DNA from: Fragilaria crotonensis
Taxonomy: Eukaryota > Bacillariophyta > Fragilariophyceae > Fragilariales > Fragilariaceae
Direction of reading: 5' to 3'
Assembly: GCA_022925895.1 (NCBI GenBank)
Contig: JAKSYS010000841.1
Coordinates: 1 to 19,468, forward strand
DNA length: 19,468 nt
Positions 1 through 8,219 of the stretch are shown piece by piece (position 1 is the stretch's first letter; each line of letters opens with the position of its first letter). A program made the position numbers and the translations under genes. The notes beneath the pieces are model-generated. The model saw nothing but the letters and a program-made list of their open reading frames with translations, did no database searches and had not been told where the DNA came from.

Positions 1-622
1 CGTTGTGATGGATCATTGAAGACATACTGGACATCGTGTTCGACTGCTGTTGTCATCAAAACAGCGCCTGGAATTCGAATTTCTGCCGGGGTCGTTCCAC
101 GGATCACATGGCAGTGTCAACGCATCATCTGATCGATGCGTGTTCGTCCTCATCATCGTTTGCGCCAGTTTCCTCGTGAACACTTCGGGCAACGACAAGC
201 AAGGATGGCGTGAGGAACAAGGCCAGGATTTTCCATTGTTGCAATGAGAAGCACGGACAACTGCACCGACACTCAATGGCAGAACAAAGCATGGGCGAGC
301 GGAGTTCCGTTGTCATTCATCTGGGAGACATGTTGGATGGCCAATCAGATGTGTGCTTGGCATGGAGGAAGCTTAGTTTCTCCAAGACACGGATACCATT
401 CACGCTGGCAGTTGGTATACGTGGCACGGGGTAAACGCAATGCAGAATCTAGCGACCAGTGCGGTAGGGGCATAGCATGGTCTCGCAGTGCGGTAGAGTA
501 TCATCACAAAATCCTTTGGCAGTTCGATCCATGTCATGTGACTTTTCCCCTCATGATCATAGCGTACAGGGATACCAAGTTGTGCAACATTGGTGTCCAT
601 GCTGATGCTGCTGCAACAAAGA
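1..622 (-). repeat. Second copy of retrotransposon interior (partial, runs off the left end)
   Basis: Identical to 2657-3278 except at position 160 (T here, C at 2816), with a constant offset of 2656. Read on the minus strand it follows the 3' LTR at 633-996 directly. In the complete copy, 1480 more bases (3279-4758, holding the 297-codon ORF) lie between the LTR and this segment. The junction has a 2-base microhomology (GA on the plus strand), consistent with a deletion. Only short overlapping open frames are present and none is convincing as a gene. Confidence 0.75.
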
Positions 623-632
623 TCAATCGTAT

Positions 633-996
633 TGCCGGCACCGATCAAAACAGATGAATCACGATGATCTGTCAAATTGCCAGCAGGAAGTAAATGTGGA
701 CTCAGCAATGTTCAGAGTGATGTCACCAGTGTGACAGTATGTGTTGGATGAGGATGGTTGTCTATTATATAGCCCAACACCTCTTCACCCTTACGATCAA
801 ATGGACCGGCAAGAATGCGATTGAGGTAATAGTAGGCTATAATAGAAGTTGTGACCAGAGTGAGTGAAGCACACTCTGGTTGTTACACTAAACAATACCA
901 GTTCATATGGCACACAAATACGGTGGGTCCGTACCGCGATACTGTACAGTAATGCTATACAGTAACATAGCCGGTAGATAGTGTGATGCACTGACA
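633..996 (-). repeat. 3' LTR of the retrotransposon
   Basis: The same sequence recurs 4138 bases downstream. On the minus strand it starts TGTCAG at 996 and can end in CA at 633. The shared segment runs a further 12 bases to 621, so the exact 3' border is uncertain. It contains a TATA box (763-772) and a perfect 8-bp inverted repeat (855-862 with 872-879). A solo duplicated sequence without LTR function is the alternative, but the TG...CA ends, TATA box and polypurine tract together favour an LTR. Confidence 0.75.
763..772 (-). promoter_or_regulatory. TATA box in the 3' LTR
   Basis: On the minus strand this reads CTATATAATA, about 225 nt from the LTR start. That is a normal place for the U3/R promoter of an LTR element. 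The identical box in the other LTR is at 4901-4910. Confidence 0.55.
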
Positions 997-1009
997 CACT
1001 CCCCCATTG
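997..1009 (-). other. Polypurine tract adjoining the 3' LTR
   Basis: On the minus strand CAATGGGGGAGTG directly precedes the TGTCAG start of the LTR. A purine tract in this position primes plus-strand DNA synthesis in LTR retroelements. The same 13-mer occurs at 2421-2433 and a close variant (with GTATTG) at 1198-1212. Confidence 0.6.
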
Positions 1010-2656
1010 TGTGCATCCGTAGTACGGTAGCATAGCAATGAGCCAAAAGCAGTGTATCATGATGCCAAGAACGTCTTGCTCGACGTTCACGAAGATTGAA
1101 TGTGCATTGACAAGGTGCGATCACCTCGTGGCCTGGATCAAATGTTGTAGTATTGCGGTCACTTGTGCGGTCGTCAACATGCAAGACTGTACTGGCGCAC
1201 TCCCCCGTATTGACCATGGTTTTACAATAAGATAGCAGGAGTGCTCATACGTGCACAGAAGTGCATAGTGAAGGAACTTGCACGACAGGTTCCTTCGCAT
1301 GCCTTTGCACGACAGGTTCCGTCGCATGCCATCATGACAGGAGCCGATAACTGTGCAGTGTGCAGCCTCTCCTGAAAACTTCATTGCAGTTGCACATGGA
1401 TTCCAAGCGTACTAGGTGCTGCGCTGGCACCTTTGTTTGCCACGAACGTGGCAGTACCAGGCAATCAGTGACACTTTCAATCAACGGCTGGTCATCGTTG
1501 TTAACATTAGAGGCACCAAAATGCTTTCTCCGATGGGTTCTTGATATCGTTATTTGCCGCCGCCATCAGAACACCATGATCTCCTTCCATCTTGCAAACA
1601 TTGCAAGCAAAAGTAAATACACCAGGGTACGATGTGATTTTGATTGTCACTAGAAACGGTCGCAGTTATCACATCATCATCCTTGCGGTTGCCAGCAGTG
1701 TTGTTTGCTTCCTGTTTACCAGCCAGCCAGCATTGCCGTTACCCTGAATGTGAACAATGACATTCCCAGAAAGATTCTGAAAGCTGTGTTGGATCCGAAC
1801 AGCCTTATAATGACGAGCTGCATTGCATCCTTGTTTGCCTTGACGGAAGATGGTTCGCAATGGCAGTAAAAATTGCCTGCCTTGTCATTTCTGCAGATGG
1901 CAACCTGAGCAAGTTTTCTCCTCTGGTAGCCTCAACACGGAGCTGAAACGATGCAAGGAAATCATTGAAGACGAAGGCCTTCGCGCAATATTGTTGTCAG
2001 CGCAGGAAGTAGTAGATCGCCCATCGTTGACGTTGACTAGACGGACATACCAGCAATTTGCGGCGCACTCGTCAACACCAGCAGTAATACAAGCATAACA
2101 GACGTCTTCTTCATGGTCTTGATAGTTGAATGACAAATGTGAGATGGTTGGGTTGTGTGTCAGACCATATCATTGCCTTCGACGCAGCATGCGACAAATC
2201 AAACAAAAGCAGACATTGTCACATCGTAGCAGTCAAGGGCGTGGGTCATGTCCAACGTTGCCATGCGATGATGGCGCCACAGCAGGCGTTTCATTCCCAA
2301 ATTTGCTTGATGGATTGTACAACACTGGCATCGCGTAGACGCACGGTTGGCTGACAGCATACCATGCCACTGTGGGACAGTGTGCATATCACGATAAAGG
2401 CGGATCGCTCATACAGACAACACTCCCCCATTGTCCAACGTGGGAGAAAAGTGGACAATGAAAAACAAACGTATGAGAAGCGTCTTGAAAGGATTTCAAC
2501 AAGCCGGCAACGCCCAAAAAGGTGCATCAAAGTTGATTGTTTATGCTGACATCGACCGCGATCGACGGGTTGATATCTCGTGAGGAGACTAGGAAGTGGT
2601 AGGCAATGTACACCACCATCACTGCCAGCTTGAAGTTGGTCGTGGTAGGAAGACCT
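1010..2656. other. 3' part of the LTR element interior, no intact gene seen
   Basis: About 1.65 kb with only short open frames on both strands (none over about 100 codons). It holds two more copies of the G-rich tract that adjoins the LTR (1198-1212 and 2421-2433, minus strand). These may mark ends of older nested LTR elements. At 2421-2433 the tract is followed by TTGTCTG, similar to but not the same as the LTR start. No integrase or reverse transcriptase motif was found. Confidence 0.5.
1278..1330. repeat. Two-copy 27-bp tandem repeat
   Basis: TTGCACGACAGGTTCC followed by (T/G)TCGCATGCC occurs at 1278-1303 and again at 1305-1330, with one mismatch and one spacer base. Read on the minus strand it would give a nine-residue repeat, but the surrounding frame is not convincing as a gene. 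Confidence 0.8.
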
Positions 2657-3278
2657 CGTTGTGATGGATCATTGAAGACATACTGGACATCGTGTTCGAC
2701 TGCTGTTGTCATCAAAACAGCGCCTGGAATTCGAATTTCTGCCGGGGTCGTTCCACGGATCACATGGCAGTGTCAACGCATCATCTGATCGATGCGTGTT
2801 CGTCCTCATCATCGTCTGCGCCAGTTTCCTCGTGAACACTTCGGGCAACGACAAGCAAGGATGGCGTGAGGAACAAGGCCAGGATTTTCCATTGTTGCAA
2901 TGAGAAGCACGGACAACTGCACCGACACTCAATGGCAGAACAAAGCATGGGCGAGCGGAGTTCCGTTGTCATTCATCTGGGAGACATGTTGGATGGCCAA
3001 TCAGATGTGTGCTTGGCATGGAGGAAGCTTAGTTTCTCCAAGACACGGATACCATTCACGCTGGCAGTTGGTATACGTGGCACGGGGTAAACGCAATGCA
3101 GAATCTAGCGACCAGTGCGGTAGGGGCATAGCATGGTCTCGCAGTGCGGTAGAGTATCATCACAAAATCCTTTGGCAGTTCGATCCATGTCATGTGACTT
3201 TTCCCCTCATGATCATAGCGTACAGGGATACCAAGTTGTGCAACATTGGTGTCCATGCTGATGCTGCTGCAACAAAGA
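2657..3278 (-). repeat. Interior segment of the LTR element, duplicated at 1-622
   Basis: This is the partner of 1-622. On the minus strand there are stretches that look like former coding sequence, for example a frame around 3056-3280, but frames change repeatedly and I could not name a domain. Confidence 0.7.
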
Positions 3279-3716
3279 CAAGCCACCAATTTGCGTGTGA
3301 AGGAGGGAGGCAACAGTCTGTGTGATACACCGCTGCGAGGTGGGATCTGCCGGATAAACAAGATGCTCCATGTTTAGATAAGCAGGCAGCATCATGTCGA
3401 TTGCTTTTATGTCAGATCCATGCTTCAAAAGATATGGCTTGCGTACGAACAAGGTAATTGTCTCAGGCCCGCGCCATCGGAGAGTTGGTCAAAGACGTCG
3501 AGTCATGGATCACAAGTGTCATCTTCATACATCGTGCCCAGATCTCAGGATGGTGGTGTCAATATCAAAGTGTGATCGATTGATCTTTTGTTGGCCGCCA
3601 TCATGAGAGGCGGTGTCGGACACATCGTTGTTGGTATTGATGCCCTTCAAAGGAAAGCGATTTGAGACCACACCACGACGATACCTTGCAAAGCACGCGC
3701 CCATCCTCAACAGTGT

Positions 3717-4610
3717 TCACGTCTCTACAGGCAGTCGTCGGCCACGATCGAAAGGTCGGTACATCATAAGCACGGACCTGCAAAGTTGGCACAATATGGT
3801 TGTATTCATCACCCAAGGATCGTAGCTGCGTTTGACAACTACGTTGTTGTTCGCGAGTTCGGTATTGACTCCAGAGCCATCACCAGGCTCAATGTTCAAA
3901 TAAGCAACACCATTCAAACGGGTGCCACGCTTGTAATCAAGTAGATGCTCTGGCTGGTTTGACTTGATGTTTCTCACAATAGAGTTGCATGAGACAAGAC
4001 TAGAACAGGTCCCGCCGATAGCATTTGACATCGTTGACAGAAGATCGTTGTTTGAATCCTGAAACTTGGTCTGGTGGCTAGCATCAGAATGCAATGAGCT
4101 GTCCTTTACAATTCCGATGACCATCCGTTCTGCGTCAAGCATCGACTGATTGCCACCAAAGTTGCGGGTGCATGCAATTCCTCCAATCTTTGGCGGAATG
4201 CATGGGGACTCGTGCAAACGTCGTGGAATCTTGAAACCTGGAGTCTTGAATTGGATGAGAATTGAAGCAGACACTGGACTGCAAGTATCAAGCCTACGCT
4301 GCAAAGTTTGTCGTATCAAACGCTCCATTGCGGGTTTCCGCAAAGAGACAATATCCCCGTTTGCTCGGCAGTGTAAGGGAATGAAGGGGGAATTGAGCAA
4401 ATGGAATTTGAATCGATCACAAAGTCCAAATGTGGCCTTCAGCTGTAGAGCAACATAGCCCTGAAGAATAAGTAGGTAGTCATCATTCATGGTGGAAGTT
4501 TGGACATCGTAGATTTCCGAGAGCCGCAGTTCTGCTATCGGGGAATCTGCAACGTCCACCGTCAATATGACAAAGTCATCTGGGTGGTTCAACTCCCGGG
4601 GTGCTGACAT
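3717..4610 (-). CDS. 297-aa ORF next to the 5' LTR (gag position), function unrecognised
   Basis: The ORF starts at an ATG (4610-4608) about 160 nt inside the 5' LTR and is in the same orientation as the LTR promoter, the place of a gag gene. I do not recognise the protein. The first part (residues about 8-60) is rich in Asp and hydrophobics (DDFVILTVDVADSPIAELRL), the middle is basic with several Arg/Lys, and there is no CCHC zinc knuckle, protease DSG/DTG or integrase motif. After the TGA at 3717-3719 the same frame stays open to 3525, so a longer protein may have existed. It could be gag-like, an accessory protein, or captured sequence. The segment containing it is absent from the partial second copy of the element at the left end of the window. 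Confidence 0.5.
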   Translation of the reverse strand: MSAPRELNHPDDFVILTVDVADSPIAELRLSEIYDVQTSTMNDDYLLILQGYVALQLKATFGLCDRFKFHLLNSPFIPLHCRANGDIVSLRKPAMERLIRQTLQRRLDTCSPVSASILIQFKTPGFKIPRRLHESPCIPPKIGGIACTRNFGGNQSMLDAERMVIGIVKDSSLHSDASHQTKFQDSNNDLLSTMSNAIGGTCSSLVSCNSIVRNIKSNQPEHLLDYKRGTRLNGVAYLNIEPGDGSGVNTELANNNVVVKRSYDPWVMNTTILCQLCRSVLMMYRPFDRGRRLPVET

Positions 4611-4770
4611 GGTTACTATCTTAGATAGGGTTACCTTTGTCAGCCACGAAAGAAAGTACGAGACGTACTTGGGCTCATAACCTGTGAGACCCTCCCTAAT
4701 TACGAGCGCTCGCGCTCAGGGGTAGGAGGGATAGAATGTGAGGTCCACAGAGGCCGGAGATCAATCGTAT

Positions 4771-5134
4771 TGCCGGCACCGATCAAAACAGATGAATCAC
4801 GATGATCTGTCAAATTGCCAGCAGGAAGTAAATGTGGACTCAGCAATGTTCAGAGTGATGTCACCAGTGTGACAGTATGTGTTGGATGAGGATGGTTGTC
4901 TATTATATAGCCCAACACCTCTTCACCCTTACGATCAAATGGACCGGCAAGAATGCGATTGAGGTAATAGTAGGCTATAATAGAAGTTGTGACCAGAGTG
5001 AGTGAAGCACACTCTGGTTGTTACACTAAACAATACCAGTTCATATGGCACACAAATACGGTGGGTCCGTACCGCGATACTGTACAGTAATGCTATACAG
5101 TAACATAGCCGGTAGATAGTGTGATGCACTGACA
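4771..5134 (-). repeat. 5' LTR of the retrotransposon
   Basis: Copy of 633-996, with no mismatch noticed by eye. Its outer border at 5134 is sharp: the left-hand copy continues there into the G-rich tract, while this copy continues into LINE coding sequence. On the minus strand its U3 part would run from 5134 to the TATA box at 4901-4910. Transcription would start roughly 25-30 nt beyond and proceed toward the 297-codon ORF. Confidence 0.75.
4901..4910 (-). promoter_or_regulatory. TATA box in the 5' LTR
   Basis: CTATATAATA on the minus strand, the copy of 763-772. This one lies upstream of the element's interior and its 297-codon ORF, whose ATG is about 290 nt downstream. It is therefore the candidate promoter for the element's RNA. 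Confidence 0.55.
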
Positions 5135-5172
5135 GTATTCCACCGCTCGAACGGGAACACGATCGCTATATT

Positions 5173-7353
5173 ATGGATGAAGTGATTCGTTCAGGACAAT
5201 TCGTTGCGTCGGAAATCAGGAAGATTAATTACTGCCGATTATTTTTAAATGCAGCGACACTTTCAGATTTGACAGACACAGCCGGTTCCACACTCGATCG
5301 GTCGAAATTGACTGGTGCACCGACACTTCAGAGCAGCCGATCGAGGTGGATGTCGATTCACCAAGAGAATCCTTCTAAAGCAGAATGGAGATTGTGGAAA
5401 AAAGCCAATCAATTGTGGTCTACGTCGTCTGGAGACCTGGACGTTCCCCTCGGAAAATGGCTTCAACCACACCGAATACGCCGCGTAGAACTATTCGCGT
5501 ATCATTACAGAAACCGATTGGTAGTGAGAGTGCTGGAGGGTTATGTCGTTTGTCGGAAAAGATCAGACGGTTTGTTTTGTGAAACGTCGAAAGTCATTCG
5601 CTATCAAGAAATTCCGAATGATGCGGTTCCGGCCACGGTGGAGTACGAAGCGAACCTGCATTGGAGGGTGGTTCACATATGTGAAGTTCTCCCCACTATT
5701 CATAGGATGGATTGGTCGACCTTTTCCTCTTTTATTGATTCCTTGGATCCATGGGAGAATGACTTACTTCGGAATACCAGAATGAATGTTGATCCCCGTC
5801 TCGCCGTATTGGAACTTCAAAACAATTTTTTGGCAGGTAGCGATGGATCTTCAAAGTTCCAAACACAAGGTGCCTTTGGTTGGGTTGTTAGTACATCTTC
5901 GGGAGAGCGAATTGCCACAGGGAATGGACCATCAAGAGGAGCAACTGTTGACTCTTATCGAGCCGAGTGCAGCGGATTACTTGCCATACTTAGATTCCTG
6001 ATTCGGTTGGCAGAGTACACCGATATGGTTGGTATCTGGTCTGGACGAATTGGGACAGATAGCCAGAGTCTCCTCGATCGCGCATTCGAAAAACACGGTG
6101 AGAAGGGATACCCAGTTAGATATGGAGCGACATCCCTAAAAGTATTGGACGTGTTAGATCCGGAATGGGATCTACTGAATGAAATTCAAATTACACTGCG
6201 ACGTCTTCCTGAAGTCACCCTAGAATACGTTAAGGGACACCAGGACGACCACGTGGAGTATTCCAGGTTATCGATGATGGCACAATTGAATGTTGATGCA
6301 GACGGATTAGCGACACTTTATCAGCAAGAGTTCGGAAGCACTCGCCCGTTAGTTCTTTTGTCTGACAACGCGGGAGCTCACTTGATCACGCAAGAGGGTA
6401 CGGTGACAAGCAAGTTGGTGCCAACGGTGCGATATCTCTCCACGGGTCCCTCCCTCCGACAATACATTATGAAGAAAAATGATTGGACAGAACAGATCAT
6501 GCGAAGTATTAACTGGAAGGTGCACGCAAAGTTCCTGAAACATAATATTGCTCGGCGCGTACATTTCTCCAAGATGGTTCATGAATGTCTGCCAACAAAT
6601 AGCATGCGTAACCGCTTTGATTCGGGTCGGCGCCACTGTCCGATATGTCCTAGCGAACATGAAACTCGAGATCATATATTGCGATGCCCTGATGAGTCAC
6701 GAACGGTGTGGCGGGACCACTTCATGCGTCAGTTAGAAATATTTCATTCACATGAAGATACGTGTCCGTTTCTTCGGCATTTGTTGAGAGAGGCGATTAC
6801 ACAGTGGTTTGCTGAAGCAGAACGAGACATCACGGTTTCCCCGATACTCTTCCCGATCGATGTTCGGGAGGTGATTCTTCAACAGAATGCGATAGGATGG
6901 CGACAATTATTCAATGCTCGGTTTAGTTGCGAGTGGAGTCGTGTGCAAAGTGCACACTATAACAGAAGGAGAGGGAGGGGAAGTAGACGACAGATGCTCA
7001 CCGGTGATGGATGGTTGTTGCGGCTCACAAAAATGATAGGAGACAACTGGCTTGAATTATGGCGTCAACGGAATAATGATGTTCATGGTTATGATCGTCG
7101 GACGCAGGAAGCGGCAGAACGTCGCGAAGTTTCCAGACAGCTTGAGGAGATATATAGGCAGCGGATGCAGTACGAACCTCGTGTACAGAGTTTGCTACTC
7201 CCTGATGTTCAAGAACATCTATTACGACCAACCTGGGTGACGCGAAATTGGTTGGCAACGAACGCTGGTATCTTCCGCGAGAGTATGAAGAGGGCCAAGG
7301 CTCGAGCATTACAGGGAGTGCAAACGCTACATGCCTTTTTTCCAAAGAGATGA
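5173..7353 (+). CDS. LINE polyprotein C-terminal part: RNase H and zinc knuckle (5' end missing)
   Basis: 726 codons from the first ATG, but the frame is open back to 5134 and conserved there in a relative, so this ATG is probably internal. After a TLSDLTD-type linker (about residue 35) comes a type I RNase H domain, residues about 218-385. The catalytic acidic set is visible: D224 (SDGS), E265 (YRAE), D296 (GTDSQ) and D377 (NVDADGLA), with the helper H356 (VKGHQDD). This enzyme would remove RNA from the RNA-DNA hybrid during target-primed reverse transcription. A C-x2-C-x8-H-x3-C knuckle follows at C489, C492, H501, C505 (CPICPS...ILRC), like the zf-RVT knuckle of LINE proteins. The remaining 220 residues are basic and unassigned. 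RNase H precedes the knuckle here; in several plant LINE types it follows. No stop or frameshift interrupts this part. Confidence 0.8.
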   Translation: MDEVIRSGQFVASEIRKINYCRLFLNAATLSDLTDTAGSTLDRSKLTGAPTLQSSRSRWMSIHQENPSKAEWRLWKKANQLWSTSSGDLDVPLGKWLQPHRIRRVELFAYHYRNRLVVRVLEGYVVCRKRSDGLFCETSKVIRYQEIPNDAVPATVEYEANLHWRVVHICEVLPTIHRMDWSTFSSFIDSLDPWENDLLRNTRMNVDPRLAVLELQNNFLAGSDGSSKFQTQGAFGWVVSTSSGERIATGNGPSRGATVDSYRAECSGLLAILRFLIRLAEYTDMVGIWSGRIGTDSQSLLDRAFEKHGEKGYPVRYGATSLKVLDVLDPEWDLLNEIQITLRRLPEVTLEYVKGHQDDHVEYSRLSMMAQLNVDADGLATLYQQEFGSTRPLVLLSDNAGAHLITQEGTVTSKLVPTVRYLSTGPSLRQYIMKKNDWTEQIMRSINWKVHAKFLKHNIARRVHFSKMVHECLPTNSMRNRFDSGRRHCPICPSEHETRDHILRCPDESRTVWRDHFMRQLEIFHSHEDTCPFLRHLLREAITQWFAEAERDITVSPILFPIDVREVILQQNAIGWRQLFNARFSCEWSRVQSAHYNRRRGRGSRRQMLTGDGWLLRLTKMIGDNWLELWRQRNNDVHGYDRRTQEAAERREVSRQLEEIYRQRMQYEPRVQSLLLPDVQEHLLRPTWVTRNWLATNAGIFRESMKRAKARALQGVQTLHAFFPKR

Positions 7354-7355
7354 CA

Positions 7356-7388
7356 GTCTCCCTTACGGGAGATGGTGTTTTTTTTTTT
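7356..7388 (+). terminator. Hairpin plus T-run just after the LINE stop codon
   Basis: A perfect 6-bp stem TCTCCC (7357-7362), loop TTAC and GGGAGA (7367-7372) begins 3 nt after the TGA. It is followed by 11 T at 7378-7388. It resembles an intrinsic terminator, but in a eukaryotic retroelement a 3'-UTR structure or a Pol III-type stop is as likely. The two related elements in this window do not show it clearly. Confidence 0.4.
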
Positions 7389-7393
7389 ACTTG

Positions 7394-7496
7394 ACAGTAC
7401 TCAAACAAGGGTACTGTTTAGTCGTGTGAGTCGATTCTTCCGGTCAGCGAGGATAGCGGCAGCACGTTAAAAGATTTTAGGTTTTTTTTTTTTTTT
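7394..7496 (+). other. LINE 3' terminal region: hairpin, conserved boxes, poly(T)
   Basis: In order: inverted repeat ACAGTAC/GTACTGT (7394-7400 with 7411-7417), box GTGTGAGTCGA (7424-7434), box AGCGGCAGCACGTTAAAAGA (7455-7474), then TTTTAGG and 15 T. The two boxes recur in the same order in both minus-strand elements at the right end of the window. They are therefore a family 3' signature, probably the part recognised by the element's own reverse transcriptase. Confidence 0.75.
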
Positions 7497-7890
7497 GCAT
7501 CTTCGACGGATGGAAAATGGTACGAGGCTTTCGCTTCTTCTTGCCCCCCTCCTTGGTGTTGTCCAGCCAATCGTCCACCTCCTCCACATCCTCCACTCCG
7601 CCCTCCGATTCGGCATCGGACCAGTCAGGATCAGAGACATCATCAGGAGAATCGTGTGGGATGTCAACATGCCCAACAGCCCCACCCTCCATCTTCATCA
7701 GAGCACGGGGCATATCCATGGCCAAAGCCATAGTTGCCATGAGACGACGGGACGTTTCGCTCGGAAACGTTTGGAACCGCACGACTTCACCAACTACATT
7801 GGCACCAACTCTCGATACTGCAGCCCCTTTTGTTGTTGTTGCAGCACCGCCACCCCATAGTATAGAATGGGCTTTAGTTTGGTGGGACAT
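7477..7890 (-). CDS. Acidic/basic-tailed ORF truncated by the LINE tail, unrecognised
   Basis: The first ATG is at 7890-7888 (137 codons to the stop), and the frame is open back to 7956. The protein ends with a strongly acidic stretch (DSPDDVSDPDWSD, then EDVEEVDDWLD) followed by a basic segment (GGKKKRKPRT). The last residues, a run of Lys and Thr, are encoded by the A/T run and stop codon of the inserted LINE tail (7477-7496). The natural C-terminus has therefore been replaced or cut. The composition suggests a nuclear or chromatin-associated protein, but that is only inference, and this may equally be a relic of another mobile element. No introns or promoter were identified. Confidence 0.4.
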   Translation of the reverse strand: MSHQTKAHSILWGGGAATTTKGAAVSRVGANVVGEVVRFQTFPSETSRRLMATMALAMDMPRALMKMEGGAVGHVDIPHDSPDDVSDPDWSDAESEGGVEDVEEVDDWLDNTKEGGKKKRKPRTIFHPSKMQKKKKT

Positions 7891-7956
7891 GGGAGGGCGT
7901 ATGGCAGTAGTGCACAACACAGGCACACAAAGCAGGAACGGACAGTGCTGCACCAA

Positions 7957-8219
7957 CTAACCGATGGTAGTCACGATGTGCAACAACTTCGAACTGTGCC
8001 AAAGCAAAGAAAAACACCAACCAAGAAATGACCACTAAATGGTGAGCCAGTTCAAAGTAATGTCAACCCTACTGTAGGCTTCGAAACCAAAGAATGTCTC
8101 GAAGTTCACAGCAACTCCACTAATGGTGAGAGTTGCTTTGTCAAAGGTGACAGTGCGTGAACAATGAGAACACCCTACCACAGCTACTACAGTTTCACTG
8201 GTGGTGGTCGCCAATCCTT
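7957..8219. other. Gap with decayed coding-like sequence
   Basis: No intact ORF. Around 8085-8160 the plus strand reads as ETKECLEVHSNSTNGES in one frame, which may be a more diverged unit of the TNASNG-type repeats that start just downstream. Confidence 0.35.

Larger units (their letters stand above)
633..5134 (-). mobile_element. LTR retrotransposon, young but apparently non-autonomous
   Basis: Two copies of the same segment, 633-996 and 4771-5134, bracket a 3.77-kb interior. On the minus strand each copy starts TGTCAG and ends GGCA (TG...CA), and the left copy is immediately preceded by the G-rich tract GGGGGAGTG, as expected for a polypurine tract next to a 3' LTR. So the element runs from 5' LTR (4771-5134) down to 3' LTR (633-996). 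I saw no difference between the LTRs by eye, which implies recent insertion. The interior holds a 297-codon ORF close to the 5' LTR but nothing I recognise as protease, integrase, reverse transcriptase or RNase H, so it is probably mobilised in trans or is a deletion derivative. No convincing tRNA primer-binding site starting TGG follows the 5' LTR. The right edge coincides with a break in a LINE reading frame, so this element landed inside that LINE. The 5-bp target duplication cannot be checked because the other flank is outside the window. Confidence 0.7.
5135..7496 (+). mobile_element. LINE-like element 1, 3' portion
   Basis: 3' part of a non-LTR retrotransposon: a long ORF with RNase H and CCHC knuckle, a 143-nt 3' region, and a tail of 15 T at 7482-7496. 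The left border is the outer edge of an LTR at 5134, and the reading frame is already open there. Eleven or so codons upstream of the first ATG (LEREHDRYIMD) match the related element at the right end of the window (ARENDMYLMD). So the LINE was cut by insertion of the LTR element, not by ordinary 5' truncation. The 5' half, which should hold endonuclease and reverse transcriptase, would lie left of this window. Confidence 0.75.

Noticed and set aside
244-657. 137-codon plus-strand ORF, and its copy at 2900-3325
   Set aside because: It runs across the LTR border in one copy and across a different junction in the other, so its two versions have unrelated ends. It is antisense to the element, with Cys/Trp-rich unnatural composition.
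3279-4758. Reading this segment as a DNA transposon inserted into a tandem duplication
   Set aside because: There are no terminal inverted repeats and only a 2-base shared junction. It starts just inside an LTR and carries an ORF in LTR orientation, so deletion from the second copy is simpler. The insertion view is not fully excluded.
7356-7388. Calling the hairpin plus T-run a bacterial Rho-independent terminator and the window bacterial
   Set aside because: Introns, LTR and LINE elements show a eukaryotic context; the structure is kept only as a possible 3'-UTR feature.
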